64,000 nucleotides of DNA, from assembly GCA_004346645.1 (NCBI GenBank), contig SMDA01000007.1, forward strand, positions 78,406 to 142,405. Direction: 5' to 3'. This DNA is from Gulbenkiania mobilis. GTDB lineage: Bacteria; Pseudomonadota; Gammaproteobacteria; Burkholderiales; Chromobacteriaceae. The notes under the pieces were generated by a model, which was not told where the DNA came from, did no database searches, and worked only from the letters and a program-made list of their open reading frames with translations. This document shows, piece after piece, positions 1 through 10,233 of this stretch (within the stretch, counting starts at the first letter, position 1; each line of letters starts with the position of its first letter). The position numbers and the translations under genes were made by a program.

Positions 1-76
1 CCCCTTCGTTTCCAATCAGACGGATCTCGCGGGCGGTGATTTCGCCGTTGATCCGTGCTTCGCGTTCCTGAGCTAT
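1..76 (-). CDS. infC: Translation initiation factor IF-3, 5' part only
   Basis: The reverse strand encodes IAQEREARINGEITAREIRL and continues past the left edge, which matches the conserved N-terminus of IF-3. IF-3 binds the 30S subunit and rejects non-canonical initiator codons. The only start with a well-spaced Shine-Dalgarno is an ATA codon at 74-76, with GGAGA about eight bases upstream. The in-frame TTG two codons earlier almost touches that GGAGA. Rare infC starts such as AUU in Escherichia coli underlie IF-3 autoregulation, so an AUA start fits the family. It lies 42 bases after thrS in the usual thrS-infC order. Only about 25 codons are in the window. Confidence 0.85.
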   Translation of the reverse strand, partial: MAQEREARINGEITAREIRLIGNEG

Positions 77-118
77 AGCCAATTCTCCTATGGTGTATTC
101 AGCAGAGTGCCGTTACGT

Positions 119-2020
119 TCAGACCGGATGGCTTTCCGACTGAAGACGTTCGATGAACGACTCGAGCGACAACTGGCCGAGGTCCTCACCCCGGGCACGG
201 ACAGCCACCAGGCCCTCCGCTTTTTCCTTGTCGCCCACGATCACCTGATAGGGCAGCTTCTGCAAACTGTGCTCGCGGATTTTATAGCTGATCTTTTCGT
301 TCCTCAAGTCAAGCTCGACCCGGAAGCCTTGTTTCCTCAGCACTTCGGCCACGTGCGTTGCATATTCGGCCTGGGCTTCGGTGATGTTAAGCACCACCAG
401 CTGCACCGGGGCCAGCCAGAGCGGGAAGGCGCCGCCATGGTTCTCGATGAGAATGCCAATGAAGCGCTCGAGCGAACCGAGGATGGCACGATGCAGCATG
501 ACAGGGCGACTGCGGCCGTTGTCTTCGGTAACGTACTCGGCCCCCAGACGCTCGGGCAGGACAAAATCGAGCTGCAGCGTACCACACTGCCAAGACCGGC
601 CCAGCGCATCCTTGATATGGTACTCCACCTTCGGGCCATAGAAGGCGCCTTCGCCCGGCAGTTCCTCCCACTGCACGCCACACGCAGCAAGTGCCGTGCG
701 CAGGCCGGACTCGGCCTTGTCCCAGACTTCGTCGGACCCGGCGCGCTTTTCGGGGCGCAGGGACAGCTTCACCGCGACTTGATCGAAGCCGAAATGGCGA
801 TAGATCTGCATCGTCAGTTCGTTGAAGGCGCGCGCCTCCTCGACGATCTGCGCCTCGGTACAGAAAATGTGTGCATCGTCCTGCACGAAACCGCGCACCC
901 GCATCAACCCGTGCAAGGCGCCGGAGGGCTCGTTACGGTGGCAGGTACCGAATTCCGCCAGGCGCAGCGGCAGATCACGGTAAGAGCGCAAACCCTGGTT
1001 GAAGACCTGGACGTGCCCCGGACAGTTCATCGGCTTGACGGCATAGTCGCGCTTTTCCGACTCGGTGGTGAACATGTTTTCATGGTAGTTCTCCCAGTGC
1101 CCGGATTTCTCCCACAGCGTGCGGTCCATCACCATCGGCGTGCGGATTTCCTTGTAGCCGGCTTCGGCCAAGGTGTGACGCATGTACTGCTCGATGGTCT
1201 GCCACAGCTGCCAGCCCTTGGGATGCCAGAAGACCATGCCCGGCGCCTCGTCCTGCAGGTGAAAAAGGTCGAGCTGGCGGCCCAGGCGACGGTGATCACG
1301 TTTTTCGGCCTCCTCAAGCATGTGCAGATAGGCGTCCAGGTCCTCCTTGCGGGCCCATGCCGTGCCGTACACCCGCTGCAGCATCTCGTTGCGACTGTCC
1401 CCACGCCAGTAGGCGCCGGCGACCTTCATCAGCTTGAAGACCTTGAGCTTGCCGGTGGAAGGCACGTGCGGTCCACGGCACAGGTCGGTGAAGCCCCCCT
1501 CGCGGTAGAGGCTGAGCACCTCGCCCTGCGGGATGGATTCAATGATCTCGGCCTTGTACTGCTCGCCAATGCCACGGAAGTAGGCGATGGCCTCGTCGCG
1601 CGGCAGCTCATAGCGCTCAACCGGAATGTCCTTCTTGGCCAGCTCGGCCATCTTCTTCTCGATGGCGGCGAGGTCTTCCGGAGTAAAGGGACGCTTGTAG
1701 GCAAAGTCGTAGTAGAAGCCGTTCTCGATTTCCGGCCCGATCGTCACCTGCGCCTCGGGAAACAGTTCTTTCACCGCATACGCCAGCAGATGGGCAGTGG
1801 AATGACGAATGATCGACAGGCCATCAGCGTCCTTGTCGGTCACGATTGCCAGCTCGGCATCGGCCTCGATGCGATAGCTGGTGTCGACCAGACGGCCGTC
1901 CACCCGCCCGGCAAGCGCGGCACGCGCCAGTCCGGCGCCAATGGATGCGGCCACTTCATGAACCGTGACCGGCTTGTCAAAGGAGCGGATGGATCCGTCC
2001 GGCAGACGAATGTCAGGCAT
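119..2020 (-). CDS. thrS: Threonyl-tRNA synthetase
   Basis: This class II synthetase charges tRNA-Thr with threonine in the cytoplasm. The 633-residue product has an N-terminal TGS domain (about 1-61), an editing domain containing the HxxxH pair at residues 73 and 77, and a catalytic core with the zinc ligands in the KPMNCPGH and LHRAILGS segments. An anticodon-binding domain closes the protein. I chose the ATG at 2020 because the protein then starts [10 protein letters not shown] as the family does and a GGAG lies just upstream; an upstream in-frame ATG would add 21 unrelated residues. infC follows on the same strand. A strong hairpin with a U-run lies between thrS and the upstream tRNA-Val gene. 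Confidence 0.97.
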   Translation of the reverse strand: MPDIRLPDGSIRSFDKPVTVHEVAASIGAGLARAALAGRVDGRLVDTSYRIEADAELAIVTDKDADGLSIIRHSTAHLLAYAVKELFPEAQVTIGPEIENGFYYDFAYKRPFTPEDLAAIEKKMAELAKKDIPVERYELPRDEAIAYFRGIGEQYKAEIIESIPQGEVLSLYREGGFTDLCRGPHVPSTGKLKVFKLMKVAGAYWRGDSRNEMLQRVYGTAWARKEDLDAYLHMLEEAEKRDHRRLGRQLDLFHLQDEAPGMVFWHPKGWQLWQTIEQYMRHTLAEAGYKEIRTPMVMDRTLWEKSGHWENYHENMFTTESEKRDYAVKPMNCPGHVQVFNQGLRSYRDLPLRLAEFGTCHRNEPSGALHGLMRVRGFVQDDAHIFCTEAQIVEEARAFNELTMQIYRHFGFDQVAVKLSLRPEKRAGSDEVWDKAESGLRTALAACGVQWEELPGEGAFYGPKVEYHIKDALGRSWQCGTLQLDFVLPERLGAEYVTEDNGRSRPVMLHRAILGSLERFIGILIENHGGAFPLWLAPVQLVVLNITEAQAEYATHVAEVLRKQGFRVELDLRNEKISYKIREHSLQKLPYQVIVGDKEKAEGLVAVRARGEDLGQLSLESFIERLQSESHPV

Positions 2021-2094
2021 GGCAACTCCAGATGTTTGGGCGCCGCAGCGATGGGGTGCGTGCGCAGGGTTGTGTCGGGACACGTCGAAAAAGC

Positions 2095-2121
2095 AAAAAA
2101 AAGTGCGGCCAGCGCCGCACT
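2095..2121 (-). terminator. Intrinsic terminator between tRNA-Val and thrS
   Basis: On the minus strand an eight-base-pair GC-rich stem (2102-2109 with 2114-2121, loop of four) is followed by eight U residues. It lies downstream of tRNA-Val and about 75 bases upstream of the thrS start. It should end the tRNA transcript, leaving thrS to its own promoter, or it may act as a thrS attenuator. Confidence 0.8.
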
Positions 2122-2225
2122 CTTTTGTCGTTGCAATGGAGCAACCCGCCAGCGCGACTCAGCGCATCAAACGGGTAGTTTTAGTTCGGAAGGGCATCCG
2201 AGGCTCCATGCAATCTAGAATTTGT

Positions 2226-3542
<1,317 letters not shown>

Positions 3543-3629
3543 AGGGCCTGCCTGTGGAACCAGCAGGGTTGGCCGAAGTCCGAGACTCCGGCCGGCCTTG
3601 ATGCAGCCCGCCTGACGATGGCGCTGCGG

Positions 3630-3658
3630 TTGGAAAAGCCCGGTGCCGCCGATACAAT
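3630..3658 (+). promoter_or_regulatory. Sigma-70-type promoter for yajC
   Basis: A TTGGAA -35 hexamer (3630-3635) and a TACAAT -10 hexamer (3653-3658) are separated by 17 bases, with transcription expected to start near 3665, about 40 bases before yajC. A one-mismatch copy of the repeated uptake-like word lies just upstream at about 3566-3577. Confidence 0.65.
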
Positions 3659-3704
3659 GCGCTGTTTCGTATAAAGACTGAATGCTCTGAAGGGAGTCGA
3701 CTCG

Positions 3705-4019
3705 ATGTTCATTACCCCCGCCTACGCCGCCACGCCCTCCGGCTTCGACCTGATGCAGTTCCTGCCGATGGTGGTGATCTTTGTCCTGTTCTGGTTCCTG
3801 ATGGTGCGTCCGCAGCAGAAACGAATGAAAGAGCACCAGAAGATGCTGTCGGAAATCCAGAAAGGCGACGAAGTGGTTACCCAAGGCGGCATCATCGGCC
3901 GCGTGGTGAAGACCAGCGAGCAGTACCTGACGATCGAGGTAGCCAACGGCGTGGAAATGCACTTCCAGCGTGCGGCCATCGCCTCGAAAGTCGAAAAGGG
4001 CACGATGAAGTCGCTGTAA
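3705..4019 (+). CDS. yajC: Preprotein translocase subunit YajC
   Basis: YajC is a small inner-membrane partner of SecDF and YidC. The 104-residue protein has one hydrophobic segment (about residues 17-37), followed by the basic motif RPQQKRMKEHQKML and a cytoplasmic domain with KGDEVVTQGGIIGRV. Length and order are typical. A GGGAG ribosome-binding site precedes the ATG. An intrinsic hairpin separates it from secD, which could make secD expression partly dependent on read-through. Confidence 0.95.
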   Translation: MFITPAYAATPSGFDLMQFLPMVVIFVLFWFLMVRPQQKRMKEHQKMLSEIQKGDEVVTQGGIIGRVVKTSEQYLTIEVANGVEMHFQRAAIASKVEKGTMKSL

Positions 4020-4032
4020 GGCTATGAAGTGC

Positions 4033-4061
4033 GGCCGCTCCCGATCGGGCAGCGGCCTTTT
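4033..4061 (+). terminator. Hairpin with U-run between yajC and secD
   Basis: GGCCGCT (4033-4039) pairs with AGCGGCC (4051-4057), the inner CCGATCGG is itself self-complementary, and TTTT follows. It lies within a proposed yajC-secD-secF operon, so it may reduce rather than block transcription into secD. Confidence 0.6.
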
Positions 4062-4086
4062 CTCATCCTCTCTCTTCCCAATTCGC

Positions 4087-5928
4087 ATGAACCGCTACCC
4101 TCTCTGGAAGTACCTCGTCATTGCGGTGGCACTGGTCGTCTCGGCGATCTATACCCTGCCCAACTTCTATGGCGAAACCCCGGCCGTACAGGTCTCCAGC
4201 AGCCGGCAGTCCATCCCGGTGAACACGGACGTGATGGCCCGCGTGGAGAGCGCCCTCAAGCAGCAGGGTGTGCAGCCGGACGGCATGTTCCTCGATGGCA
4301 ACAGCCTGAAAGTGCGCTTTCATGATCCGGATGCCCAGATCAAGGCCCGCGATACCATCCAGCAGGCCCTGGGCGACAACTACATCATCGCGCTGAACCT
4401 GCTCTCGGCCTCGCCCGAGTGGCTGACCCGGCTGAAGGCACACCCGATGTTCCTGGGGCTGGACCTGCGCGGTGGCGTGCACTTCCTCTTGGAAGTGGAC
4501 ATGAAGGCGGCCATCGACAAAACGATGGAACGCTATGCCGGCGATCTGCGCCGCGAGCTGAAGGCCAAGAAGGTGCGCTACGGCACGATCAAGCGTGACG
4601 CCAACGGGCTGGAGATCCAGCTGCGTGACGCCGAAACGCTCAAGGCCACCGAAGACGTGGTGGCGCGTACCCTGCCCGCTTTCACGCAGAATGCCGATGA
4701 CAGCACCTACCGCCTGCGTCTGGCGCTGAAGCCGGAAGAAGTTACCCGCATCCAGTCGGACGCGGTGAAGCAGAACATCACCACGCTGCACAACCGTGTG
4801 AACGAACTGGGTGTGGCCGAACCGGTGATCCAGCAGTCCGGGCCGAATCGCATCGTGGTGCAGCTGCCCGGCGTGCAGGACACCGCCAAGGCCAAGGACA
4901 TCCTGGGCCGTACCGCCACCCTGGAAGTACGCATGGTGGAGGACGACAGCGCCAAGGTGGCCGACGCGCTGGCAGGCAATGTCCCCACCGGCTACGACCT
5001 TCTGGACGAGATGACGCCGCGCGGGCCGCAGAAGATTCTGGTTAAGAAAGACGTGGAGCTGACAGGCGACAACATCAACGATGCCCAGCCGGGCTTTGAC
5101 GAGAATGGCACCCCGGCCGTCCACATCAACCTGGACTCCACCGGCGCGGCCATCTTCCGCGACGTGACTGCCGAGAACATCGGTCGTCGCATGGCGATGA
5201 TCCTGGTGGAAAAAGGACGCGCCGAAGTGGTGACCGCTCCGGTAATCCGCAGCGAGATCGGCGGCGGACGTGTGCAAATCTCCGGCAGCATGAATGCCGC
5301 CGAAGCGGGTGACGTGGCCCTGCTGCTGCGGGCCGGCTCGCTGGCCGCGCCGATGCAGATCGTCGAGGAACGCACCATCGGCCCGAGCCTAGGCAAGGAG
5401 AACATCGAGAAGGGCTTCCACTCGACCCTGTGGGGCTTTGCTGCGATCGCAGTGTTCATGATGATCTACTACCGCATGTTCGGGGTGATCTCCACCCTGT
5501 CGCTGGCAGTGAACCTGCTGATGCTGGTGGCCCTGCTGTCGATGCTTCAGGCCACGCTGACACTGCCGGGCATCGCGGCAATTGCCCTGACGCTGGGCAT
5601 GGCCATTGACGCCAACGTGCTGATCAACGAGCGCATTCGCGAGGAGCTGCGCAACGGCGTGCCGCCACAGTCCGCCATTCAGGCCGGCTATCAGCATGCC
5701 TGGGCGACCATCCTGGATTCGAACGTCACCACGATGATCGCCGGCCTGGCGCTGCTGATCTTCGGCTCTGGCCCGGTGCGTGGCTTTGCCGTGGTGCACT
5801 GCCTGGGCATCCTGACCTCGATCTTCTCCGCGGTGCTGGTATCGCGCGGTTTCGTCAACCTCTGGTACGGCCGCCGCCGTCGCCTGACCACGGTGTCGAT
5901 CGGTCAGGTATGGAAGCCGGAACAGTAA
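4087..5928 (+). CDS. secD: Protein translocase subunit SecD
   Basis: SecD works with SecF in the inner membrane to drive late steps of Sec export with the proton-motive force. The 613-residue product begins with a membrane segment (about 9-28) and has a large periplasmic region with the DLRGGVHFLLEVD motif. Five C-terminal membrane helices follow, including the conserved GMAIDANVLINERIREE stretch. I chose the ATG at 4087 because it gives MNRYPLWKYL, the family N-terminus; an in-frame ATG at 4024 would overlap the terminator hairpin. No strong Shine-Dalgarno is visible. secF follows after 48 bases. Confidence 0.96.
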   Translation: MNRYPLWKYLVIAVALVVSAIYTLPNFYGETPAVQVSSSRQSIPVNTDVMARVESALKQQGVQPDGMFLDGNSLKVRFHDPDAQIKARDTIQQALGDNYIIALNLLSASPEWLTRLKAHPMFLGLDLRGGVHFLLEVDMKAAIDKTMERYAGDLRRELKAKKVRYGTIKRDANGLEIQLRDAETLKATEDVVARTLPAFTQNADDSTYRLRLALKPEEVTRIQSDAVKQNITTLHNRVNELGVAEPVIQQSGPNRIVVQLPGVQDTAKAKDILGRTATLEVRMVEDDSAKVADALAGNVPTGYDLLDEMTPRGPQKILVKKDVELTGDNINDAQPGFDENGTPAVHINLDSTGAAIFRDVTAENIGRRMAMILVEKGRAEVVTAPVIRSEIGGGRVQISGSMNAAEAGDVALLLRAGSLAAPMQIVEERTIGPSLGKENIEKGFHSTLWGFAAIAVFMMIYYRMFGVISTLSLAVNLLMLVALLSMLQATLTLPGIAAIALTLGMAIDANVLINERIREELRNGVPPQSAIQAGYQHAWATILDSNVTTMIAGLALLIFGSGPVRGFAVVHCLGILTSIFSAVLVSRGFVNLWYGRRRRLTTVSIGQVWKPEQ

Positions 5929-5976
5929 GGAACCTGCAGGCGGCCGGTGCCGCCTGCTTCCCGAGCAGAGGACGCA

Positions 5977-6912
5977 ATGGAGTTTTTCCGCATTAAACGG
6001 GATATCCCGTTCATGAGTTACGGCCGGCTGACTACGGCCATTTCGCTGGTGACCTTCATCCTGGCGGTATTTTTCCTGGCCACCAAGGGGCTGAATTTCA
6101 GCGTGGAGTTCACCGGCGGCACGGTGATGGAGGTGCAGTATCCGCAGGCGGCCAACCTGCCGGACATCCGCAAGCGGGTGGAAGGTCTGCGGCTGGGGGA
6201 TGTACAGGTCCAGAGCCTGGGCACTTCGCGTGACGTACTGATCCGCCTGCCGTCCAAAAAAGACAAGTCCTCGGCCCAGCTGTCCAACGAGGTGCTGGGC
6301 GCGCTGAAGGCGGGCGGCACGCAGGTAGACCTGCGCAAGGTCGAGTTCGTGGGACCTAGCGTGGGCGAGGAACTGGTCAGCCATGGCCTGACCGCAATCA
6401 CCATCGTCTGCATCGGCATCATGCTCTATCTGGCGCTGCGCTTCGAATGGCGCTTCGCGGTATCGGCCATCATCGCCAACATGCACGACGTGGTGATCAT
6501 CCTGGGCTGCTTCGCGCTGTTCCAGTGGGAGTTCTCGCTGACGGTGCTCGCTGGCGTGCTGGCGGTGCTTGGCTACTCGGTGAACGAGTCGGTGGTAGTG
6601 TTCGACCGAATCCGCGAGAACTTCCGCAAGCCGGGCATGCGCGGCCGCAACACCGCCCAGATCATCGACAACGCGATCACCTCGACCATCAGCCGAACGA
6701 TCATCACCCACGGGTCCACTGAAGCAATGGTGCTGTCGATGCTGCTCTTTGGCGGCCCGGCCCTGCATGGCTTCGCCATGGCGCTCACGATCGGCATCGT
6801 GTTTGGCATCTACTCGTCGGTGCTGGTCGCCAGCCCGATCGCGCTGGCGCTGGGCGTGAAGCGCGAGCACATGATCAAGCCGGTGAAACCGAAAGAAGAG
6901 GCAGTGGTCTGA
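5977..6912 (+). CDS. secF: Protein translocase subunit SecF
   Basis: SecF is the partner of SecD in the export motor. The 311-residue protein has a first membrane segment (about 20-40), a periplasmic loop with LNFSVEFTGGTVMEV, and five further helices containing GYSVNESVVVFDRIREN, the conserved SecF signature. The ATG at 5977, preceded by GCAGAGGACGC, fits the family start MEFFRIKRDIPF; an upstream GTG would add ten unrelated residues. A strong terminator follows, closing the yajC-secD-secF unit. Confidence 0.96.
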   Translation: MEFFRIKRDIPFMSYGRLTTAISLVTFILAVFFLATKGLNFSVEFTGGTVMEVQYPQAANLPDIRKRVEGLRLGDVQVQSLGTSRDVLIRLPSKKDKSSAQLSNEVLGALKAGGTQVDLRKVEFVGPSVGEELVSHGLTAITIVCIGIMLYLALRFEWRFAVSAIIANMHDVVIILGCFALFQWEFSLTVLAGVLAVLGYSVNESVVVFDRIRENFRKPGMRGRNTAQIIDNAITSTISRTIITHGSTEAMVLSMLLFGGPALHGFAMALTIGIVFGIYSSVLVASPIALALGVKREHMIKPVKPKEEAVV

Positions 6913-6930
6913 ACGGCTGCACTTCCTCGC

Positions 6931-6956
6931 ACGGGCCGGCTCTCCGGCCCGTTTTT
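6931..6956 (+). terminator. Intrinsic terminator after secF
   Basis: A nine-base-pair stem ACGGGCCGG/CCGGCCCGT (6931-6939 with 6944-6952) with a four-base loop is followed by a run of T. It ends the sec operon before dedA. Confidence 0.85.
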
Positions 6957-6971
6957 CATTGAACCGGCCCT

Positions 6972-6983
6972 TTCGGCCAACCT
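6972..6983 (-). repeat. Uptake-like 12-mer AGGTTGGCCGAA, intergenic
   Basis: This exact copy is on the minus strand between the secF terminator and dedA. It overlaps the upstream side of the likely dedA promoter, ending two bases before the TACAAT hexamer. Confidence 0.6.
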
Positions 6984-6984
6984 G

Positions 6985-6990
6985 TACAAT
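6985..6990 (+). promoter_or_regulatory. -10 hexamer placed for a leaderless dedA transcript
   Basis: TACAAT lies six bases before the dedA ATG, so a transcript from it would begin at or next to the start codon. A recognisable -35 at normal spacing is lacking (TTGAAC at 6959-6964 is 20 bases away). Confidence 0.45.
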
Positions 6991-6996
6991 CGCGGC

Positions 6997-7641
6997 ATGG
7001 ACACCCTGAGCTTCCTGATCGACTTCATCCTGCACATCGACGTGCACCTGGCGGCCCTGGTGGCCGCCTATGGCCCCTGGATCTACCTCATCCTGTTCCT
7101 GATCGTGTTTTGCGAGACGGGGCTGGTGGTGACGCCTTTCCTGCCAGGAGACTCGCTGCTCTTCGTGGCCGGGGCGCTGGCCGCCATGGGCAAGATGGAC
7201 GTGCATGCGCTGGTGGGGCTGCTGACCGTCGCTGCCATCCTCGGCGACACGGTCAACTACACCGTTGGCCGAAGGGTGGGGCTGGCGCTGTTCCAGCGTT
7301 ATCCGCGCCTGCTCAAGCCGGCCTATCTGGAACGCACCAATGCCTTCTACGCCCGACATGGCGGCAAGACGGTGATCTTTGCCCGCTTCGTCCCCATTGT
7401 GCGCACCTTCGCCCCCTTCGTGGCTGGCGTGGGCGCTATGCATTACCGACGCTTCCTAGCCTACAACGTCGCAGGGGGCATCATCTGGGTGGCCGGGTTC
7501 TGCTATGCCGGCTACTTCTTTGGCAACCTGCCGGTGGTGCGCAACAATCTGGAGTACCTGATCTTCGGCATCATTCTGGTTTCCTTCCTGCCCGGCATCG
7601 TGGGCGTGCTGCGCCACCGCCGTGGCGGGGGTGCAGCATGA
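6997..7641 (+). CDS. DedA-family membrane protein
   Basis: DedA (SNARE-associated/VTT) proteins are inner-membrane proteins; some flip undecaprenyl phosphate or other lipids and support envelope integrity. The 214-residue product has several hydrophobic segments, the motif [19 protein letters not shown] (about residues 38-56), [13 protein letters not shown], and the family signature around [17 protein letters not shown]. No Shine-Dalgarno precedes the ATG, and a -10 box lies only six bases upstream, so it may be leaderless. Its stop overlaps the mutL start by four bases, so the two are probably co-transcribed and translationally coupled. The exact substrate cannot be told from sequence. Confidence 0.9.
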   Translation: MDTLSFLIDFILHIDVHLAALVAAYGPWIYLILFLIVFCETGLVVTPFLPGDSLLFVAGALAAMGKMDVHALVGLLTVAAILGDTVNYTVGRRVGLALFQRYPRLLKPAYLERTNAFYARHGGKTVIFARFVPIVRTFAPFVAGVGAMHYRRFLAYNVAGGIIWVAGFCYAGYFFGNLPVVRNNLEYLIFGIILVSFLPGIVGVLRHRRGGGAA

Positions 7642-9524
7642 GCCGCATCCAGCGTCTGCCAGACCACCTCGTCAACCAGATCGCGGCCGGCGAGGTGGTG
7701 GAGCGGCCGGCGTCGGCGCTGAAGGAAATGCTGGAGAACAGCCTGGATGCGGGCGCCACGCGGATTGCGGTGGACCTGGCCCAAGGCGGCATCAAGCTGA
7801 TCCGCGTCAGTGACAACGGGAGCGGCATCGCGGCAGAAGACCTGCCGCTGGCGCTGGACCGCCATGCCACCAGCAAGATCGCCTCGCTGGACGACCTGGA
7901 GTGCGTCGTGACACTGGGCTTCAGGGGAGAAGGCCTGGCAAGCATTGCCTCGGTCTCCCGGCTGACCCTCACCAGCCGGCCGGTTGGCAGCGAGCATGGC
8001 CACCAGATCGTAGCCATCGACGGCACCCTGCACCCGGTCGAACCCGCCCCCCATGCGCAGGGCACTACGGTGGAAGTAGTCGACCTTTATTTCAATACCC
8101 CGGCCCGACGCAAGTTCCTCAAGAGCGAGGCGACCGAATACGCCCACTGCGCCACCACCTTCGAGCGCATCGCGCTGGCCCACCCGCAGGTCGAATTCAT
8201 CCTGCGGCACAACGGCAAGGTGGTGTGGCGCCTGCCGGCGCAAGCGCTGGCCGACCGTGTGGCCGCCCTGCTGGGACGCGACTTTGCCGACAACGCGCTT
8301 GCCGTGGAAACCTCGGCAGGCACGCTGGTGCTGACCGGCTTTGCCGGCCATCCCACAGCCTCCCGGGGCAACCGTGACACCCAGTACTTCTACGTCAACG
8401 GACGTTTCGTGCGTGACAAGACCGCACAGCATGCGCTGCGGCAGGCCTATCGCGACGTGCTGCATCACGAACGGCACCCGGCCTATGCACTGTTTCTGAC
8501 GATGGACCCGGCACAGGTGGATGTAAACGTACATCCCACCAAGATCGAAGTACGCTTCCGCGAGAGCCAGGCAATCCACCAGTTCCTGTTCCACAGCGTG
8601 CACAAGACCCTGGCGGGCACCCAGGCCGGACAGGAGGCCGCACACCTTGCGTCGGAGGAGACGGCCCCGTCACCCGGGCCCCAACGCGAGGGTCTCCCGG
8701 GCGGTGCCCCGTCCAGAGCGGACTCCCCCTCTTCGGCTGGACGTTACCAGCAGCAGGCCATGCAGCTAGAGGTCACCCGCGGGGCCATCGGGCTGTATGA
8801 GTCCCTGTTCGGCGGACTGCGCGACGAGGAACGCAGCACCGCCGGCACCTTGGCCGAAGCCCCGGCGCCTTATGCGGTGCCCGCCTTGCCGGAGACAGCC
8901 GTCCTTAAGGCGAATCCCTTGCCCGCTGCGCCCGATGGCCTGCCGCCGTTGGGCTTTGCGCTTGCCCAGCTGCACGGTGTTTATATCCTCAGTCAGTGTG
9001 TGGACGGCCTGATCATCGTGGACATGCACGCCGCCCACGAGCGGATCGTCTACGAACGGCTGAAGACGGCACTGGAAGCCGACCAGATTCCGATGCAGCC
9101 GCTGCTGCTGCCGGTATCATTTGCGGCCGACCGCTTCGAAGTGGCCACGGCGGACGAGCATGGTGAAGCGATGAAGCGGCTGGGTATCGACCTGGCCCTG
9201 CTCTCGCCCACGCAACTGGCGGTGCGGGGGGTGCCGGTGTGGCTGAAGGATGGAGACGCGGTCGAACTGGCGCGTGCGGTGCTGAAGGACGTGCGCGAAT
9301 ACGGGCTGACCCGGGTACTGACCGAGCGACGCAACGAGCTTCTGGCCACTATGGCCTGCCACGGCGCCGTGCGTGCCAACCGTCAGCTGACGCTGCCGGA
9401 AATGAATGCTCTGCTGCGCGACATGGAAGCCACCGAGCGCTCCGGTCAGTGCAACCACGGCCGCCCGACCTGGAGCCGCCTGTCGCTGCGGGACCTGGAC
9501 AACCTCTTCATGCGGGGACGTTAG
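7638..9524 (+). CDS. mutL: DNA mismatch repair protein MutL (endonuclease type)
   Basis: MutL couples MutS mismatch recognition to strand incision. The 628-residue protein has the GHKL ATPase motifs ENSLDAG, DNGSGI and [12 protein letters not shown] in the first 110 residues. A linker of about 150 residues rich in proline and alanine leads to a C-terminal dimerisation domain. That domain carries [12 protein letters not shown] (about residue 462), which fits the DQHA(X)2E(X)4E metal-binding nicking motif of MutL proteins in bacteria lacking MutH, plus [10 protein letters not shown] and QCNHGRPT near the end. The ATG overlaps the dedA stop. A racemase gene and miaA follow with overlaps of a few bases, and mutL-miaA proximity is widespread in proteobacteria. 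Confidence 0.97.
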   Translation: MSRIQRLPDHLVNQIAAGEVVERPASALKEMLENSLDAGATRIAVDLAQGGIKLIRVSDNGSGIAAEDLPLALDRHATSKIASLDDLECVVTLGFRGEGLASIASVSRLTLTSRPVGSEHGHQIVAIDGTLHPVEPAPHAQGTTVEVVDLYFNTPARRKFLKSEATEYAHCATTFERIALAHPQVEFILRHNGKVVWRLPAQALADRVAALLGRDFADNALAVETSAGTLVLTGFAGHPTASRGNRDTQYFYVNGRFVRDKTAQHALRQAYRDVLHHERHPAYALFLTMDPAQVDVNVHPTKIEVRFRESQAIHQFLFHSVHKTLAGTQAGQEAAHLASEETAPSPGPQREGLPGGAPSRADSPSSAGRYQQQAMQLEVTRGAIGLYESLFGGLRDEERSTAGTLAEAPAPYAVPALPETAVLKANPLPAAPDGLPPLGFALAQLHGVYILSQCVDGLIIVDMHAAHERIVYERLKTALEADQIPMQPLLLPVSFAADRFEVATADEHGEAMKRLGIDLALLSPTQLAVRGVPVWLKDGDAVELARAVLKDVREYGLTRVLTERRNELLATMACHGAVRANRQLTLPEMNALLRDMEATERSGQCNHGRPTWSRLSLRDLDNLFMRGR

Positions 9525-9525
9525 G

Positions 9526-10233
9526 ATGCACCCTAGCTCAGAGCGCTGGCTGGGAATCGTTGGCGGCACCAGCTGGGAATCCACTGCCCTCTACTACCGC
9601 ATCCTCAACGAAACCGTACGCACCCAACAGGGAGGACTGCACTCGGCGCGTCTGCTGCTCGCCAGTGTGGACTTCGCTCCGCTGGAAGCGGACATGCGCA
9701 CCGGAAACTGGCCCGCAGTCGAGGCCTGCCTGCTTCAGGCCGGCAAACGGTTGGTCGCGGCGGGTGCCGGCGCGCTCCTGCTCGCCTCCAATACGCTGCA
9801 TCGGCTGTACCCCATCCTGTCCACCGCCCTGCCGGTGCCGATGCTTCACATTGCCGATGCTGCCGGCGCAGCCCTATCCCGTGACGGCCATCGCAGGGTG
9901 CTGCTGCTGGGGACGCAGTACACGATGGAGGCGCCGTTCTATCGGGAAAGGTTGGCCGAAGCGTGGGGGCTGACCGCCCTCATCCCCTCCCCGGCGGAGC
10001 GCCAAGCCTTGCAACGCCTGATTTTCGACGACCTTTGCCAAGGACGCGTCCCTCCCGAGGGCACCCGTCTTCTCCAGGCGCTGACCGGACAGGAAGGCAT
10101 CGACGCCGTGCTGCTCGGCTGTACCGAGCTGACGCTGGCCCTGCCAGGGCACGCTGCGGCCTGCCCGGTGTACGACACTGCCCGCCTGCATGCCGAAGCC
10201 GGCGCGGCCTGGCTGCTGGAGGACTGCGCATGA
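9526..10233 (+). CDS. Aspartate/glutamate racemase-family protein
   Basis: The 235-residue product starts [13 protein letters not shown] and contains [12 protein letters not shown], both typical of the Asp/Glu racemase superfamily, which interconverts L and D amino acids with two facing acid-base residues. The C-terminal catalytic cysteine is present (about residue 199). The position that is a cysteine in many members is serine 88 here, in LLASNTLH. Some L-aspartate/glutamate racemases of this family also lack the first cysteine, so activity may be stereospecific or altered. The gene sits between mutL and miaA, starting two bases after mutL and overlapping miaA by four bases. D-amino-acid supply to the cell wall is one possible role but unproven. 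Confidence 0.82.
   Translation: MHPSSERWLGIVGGTSWESTALYYRILNETVRTQQGGLHSARLLLASVDFAPLEADMRTGNWPAVEACLLQAGKRLVAAGAGALLLASNTLHRLYPILSTALPVPMLHIADAAGAALSRDGHRRVLLLGTQYTMEAPFYRERLAEAWGLTALIPSPAERQALQRLIFDDLCQGRVPPEGTRLLQALTGQEGIDAVLLGCTELTLALPGHAAACPVYDTARLHAEAGAAWLLEDCA
9949..9960 (+). repeat. Uptake-like 12-mer AGGTTGGCCGAA in the racemase gene
   Basis: This exact copy is read as part of E-R-L-A-E-A within the racemase coding sequence. Confidence 0.6.

Noticed and set aside
107..2218. Open reading frame of about 700 codons on the plus strand opposite thrS
   Set aside because: It is antisense to a clear ThrS coding sequence with all family motifs; high GC makes long shadow frames common.
5389..7443. 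Open reading frame of 684 codons on the minus strand across secD-secF-dedA
   Set aside because: It spans three well-supported genes on the other strand and its translation is His/Gln/Arg-rich low-complexity sequence typical of shadow frames.
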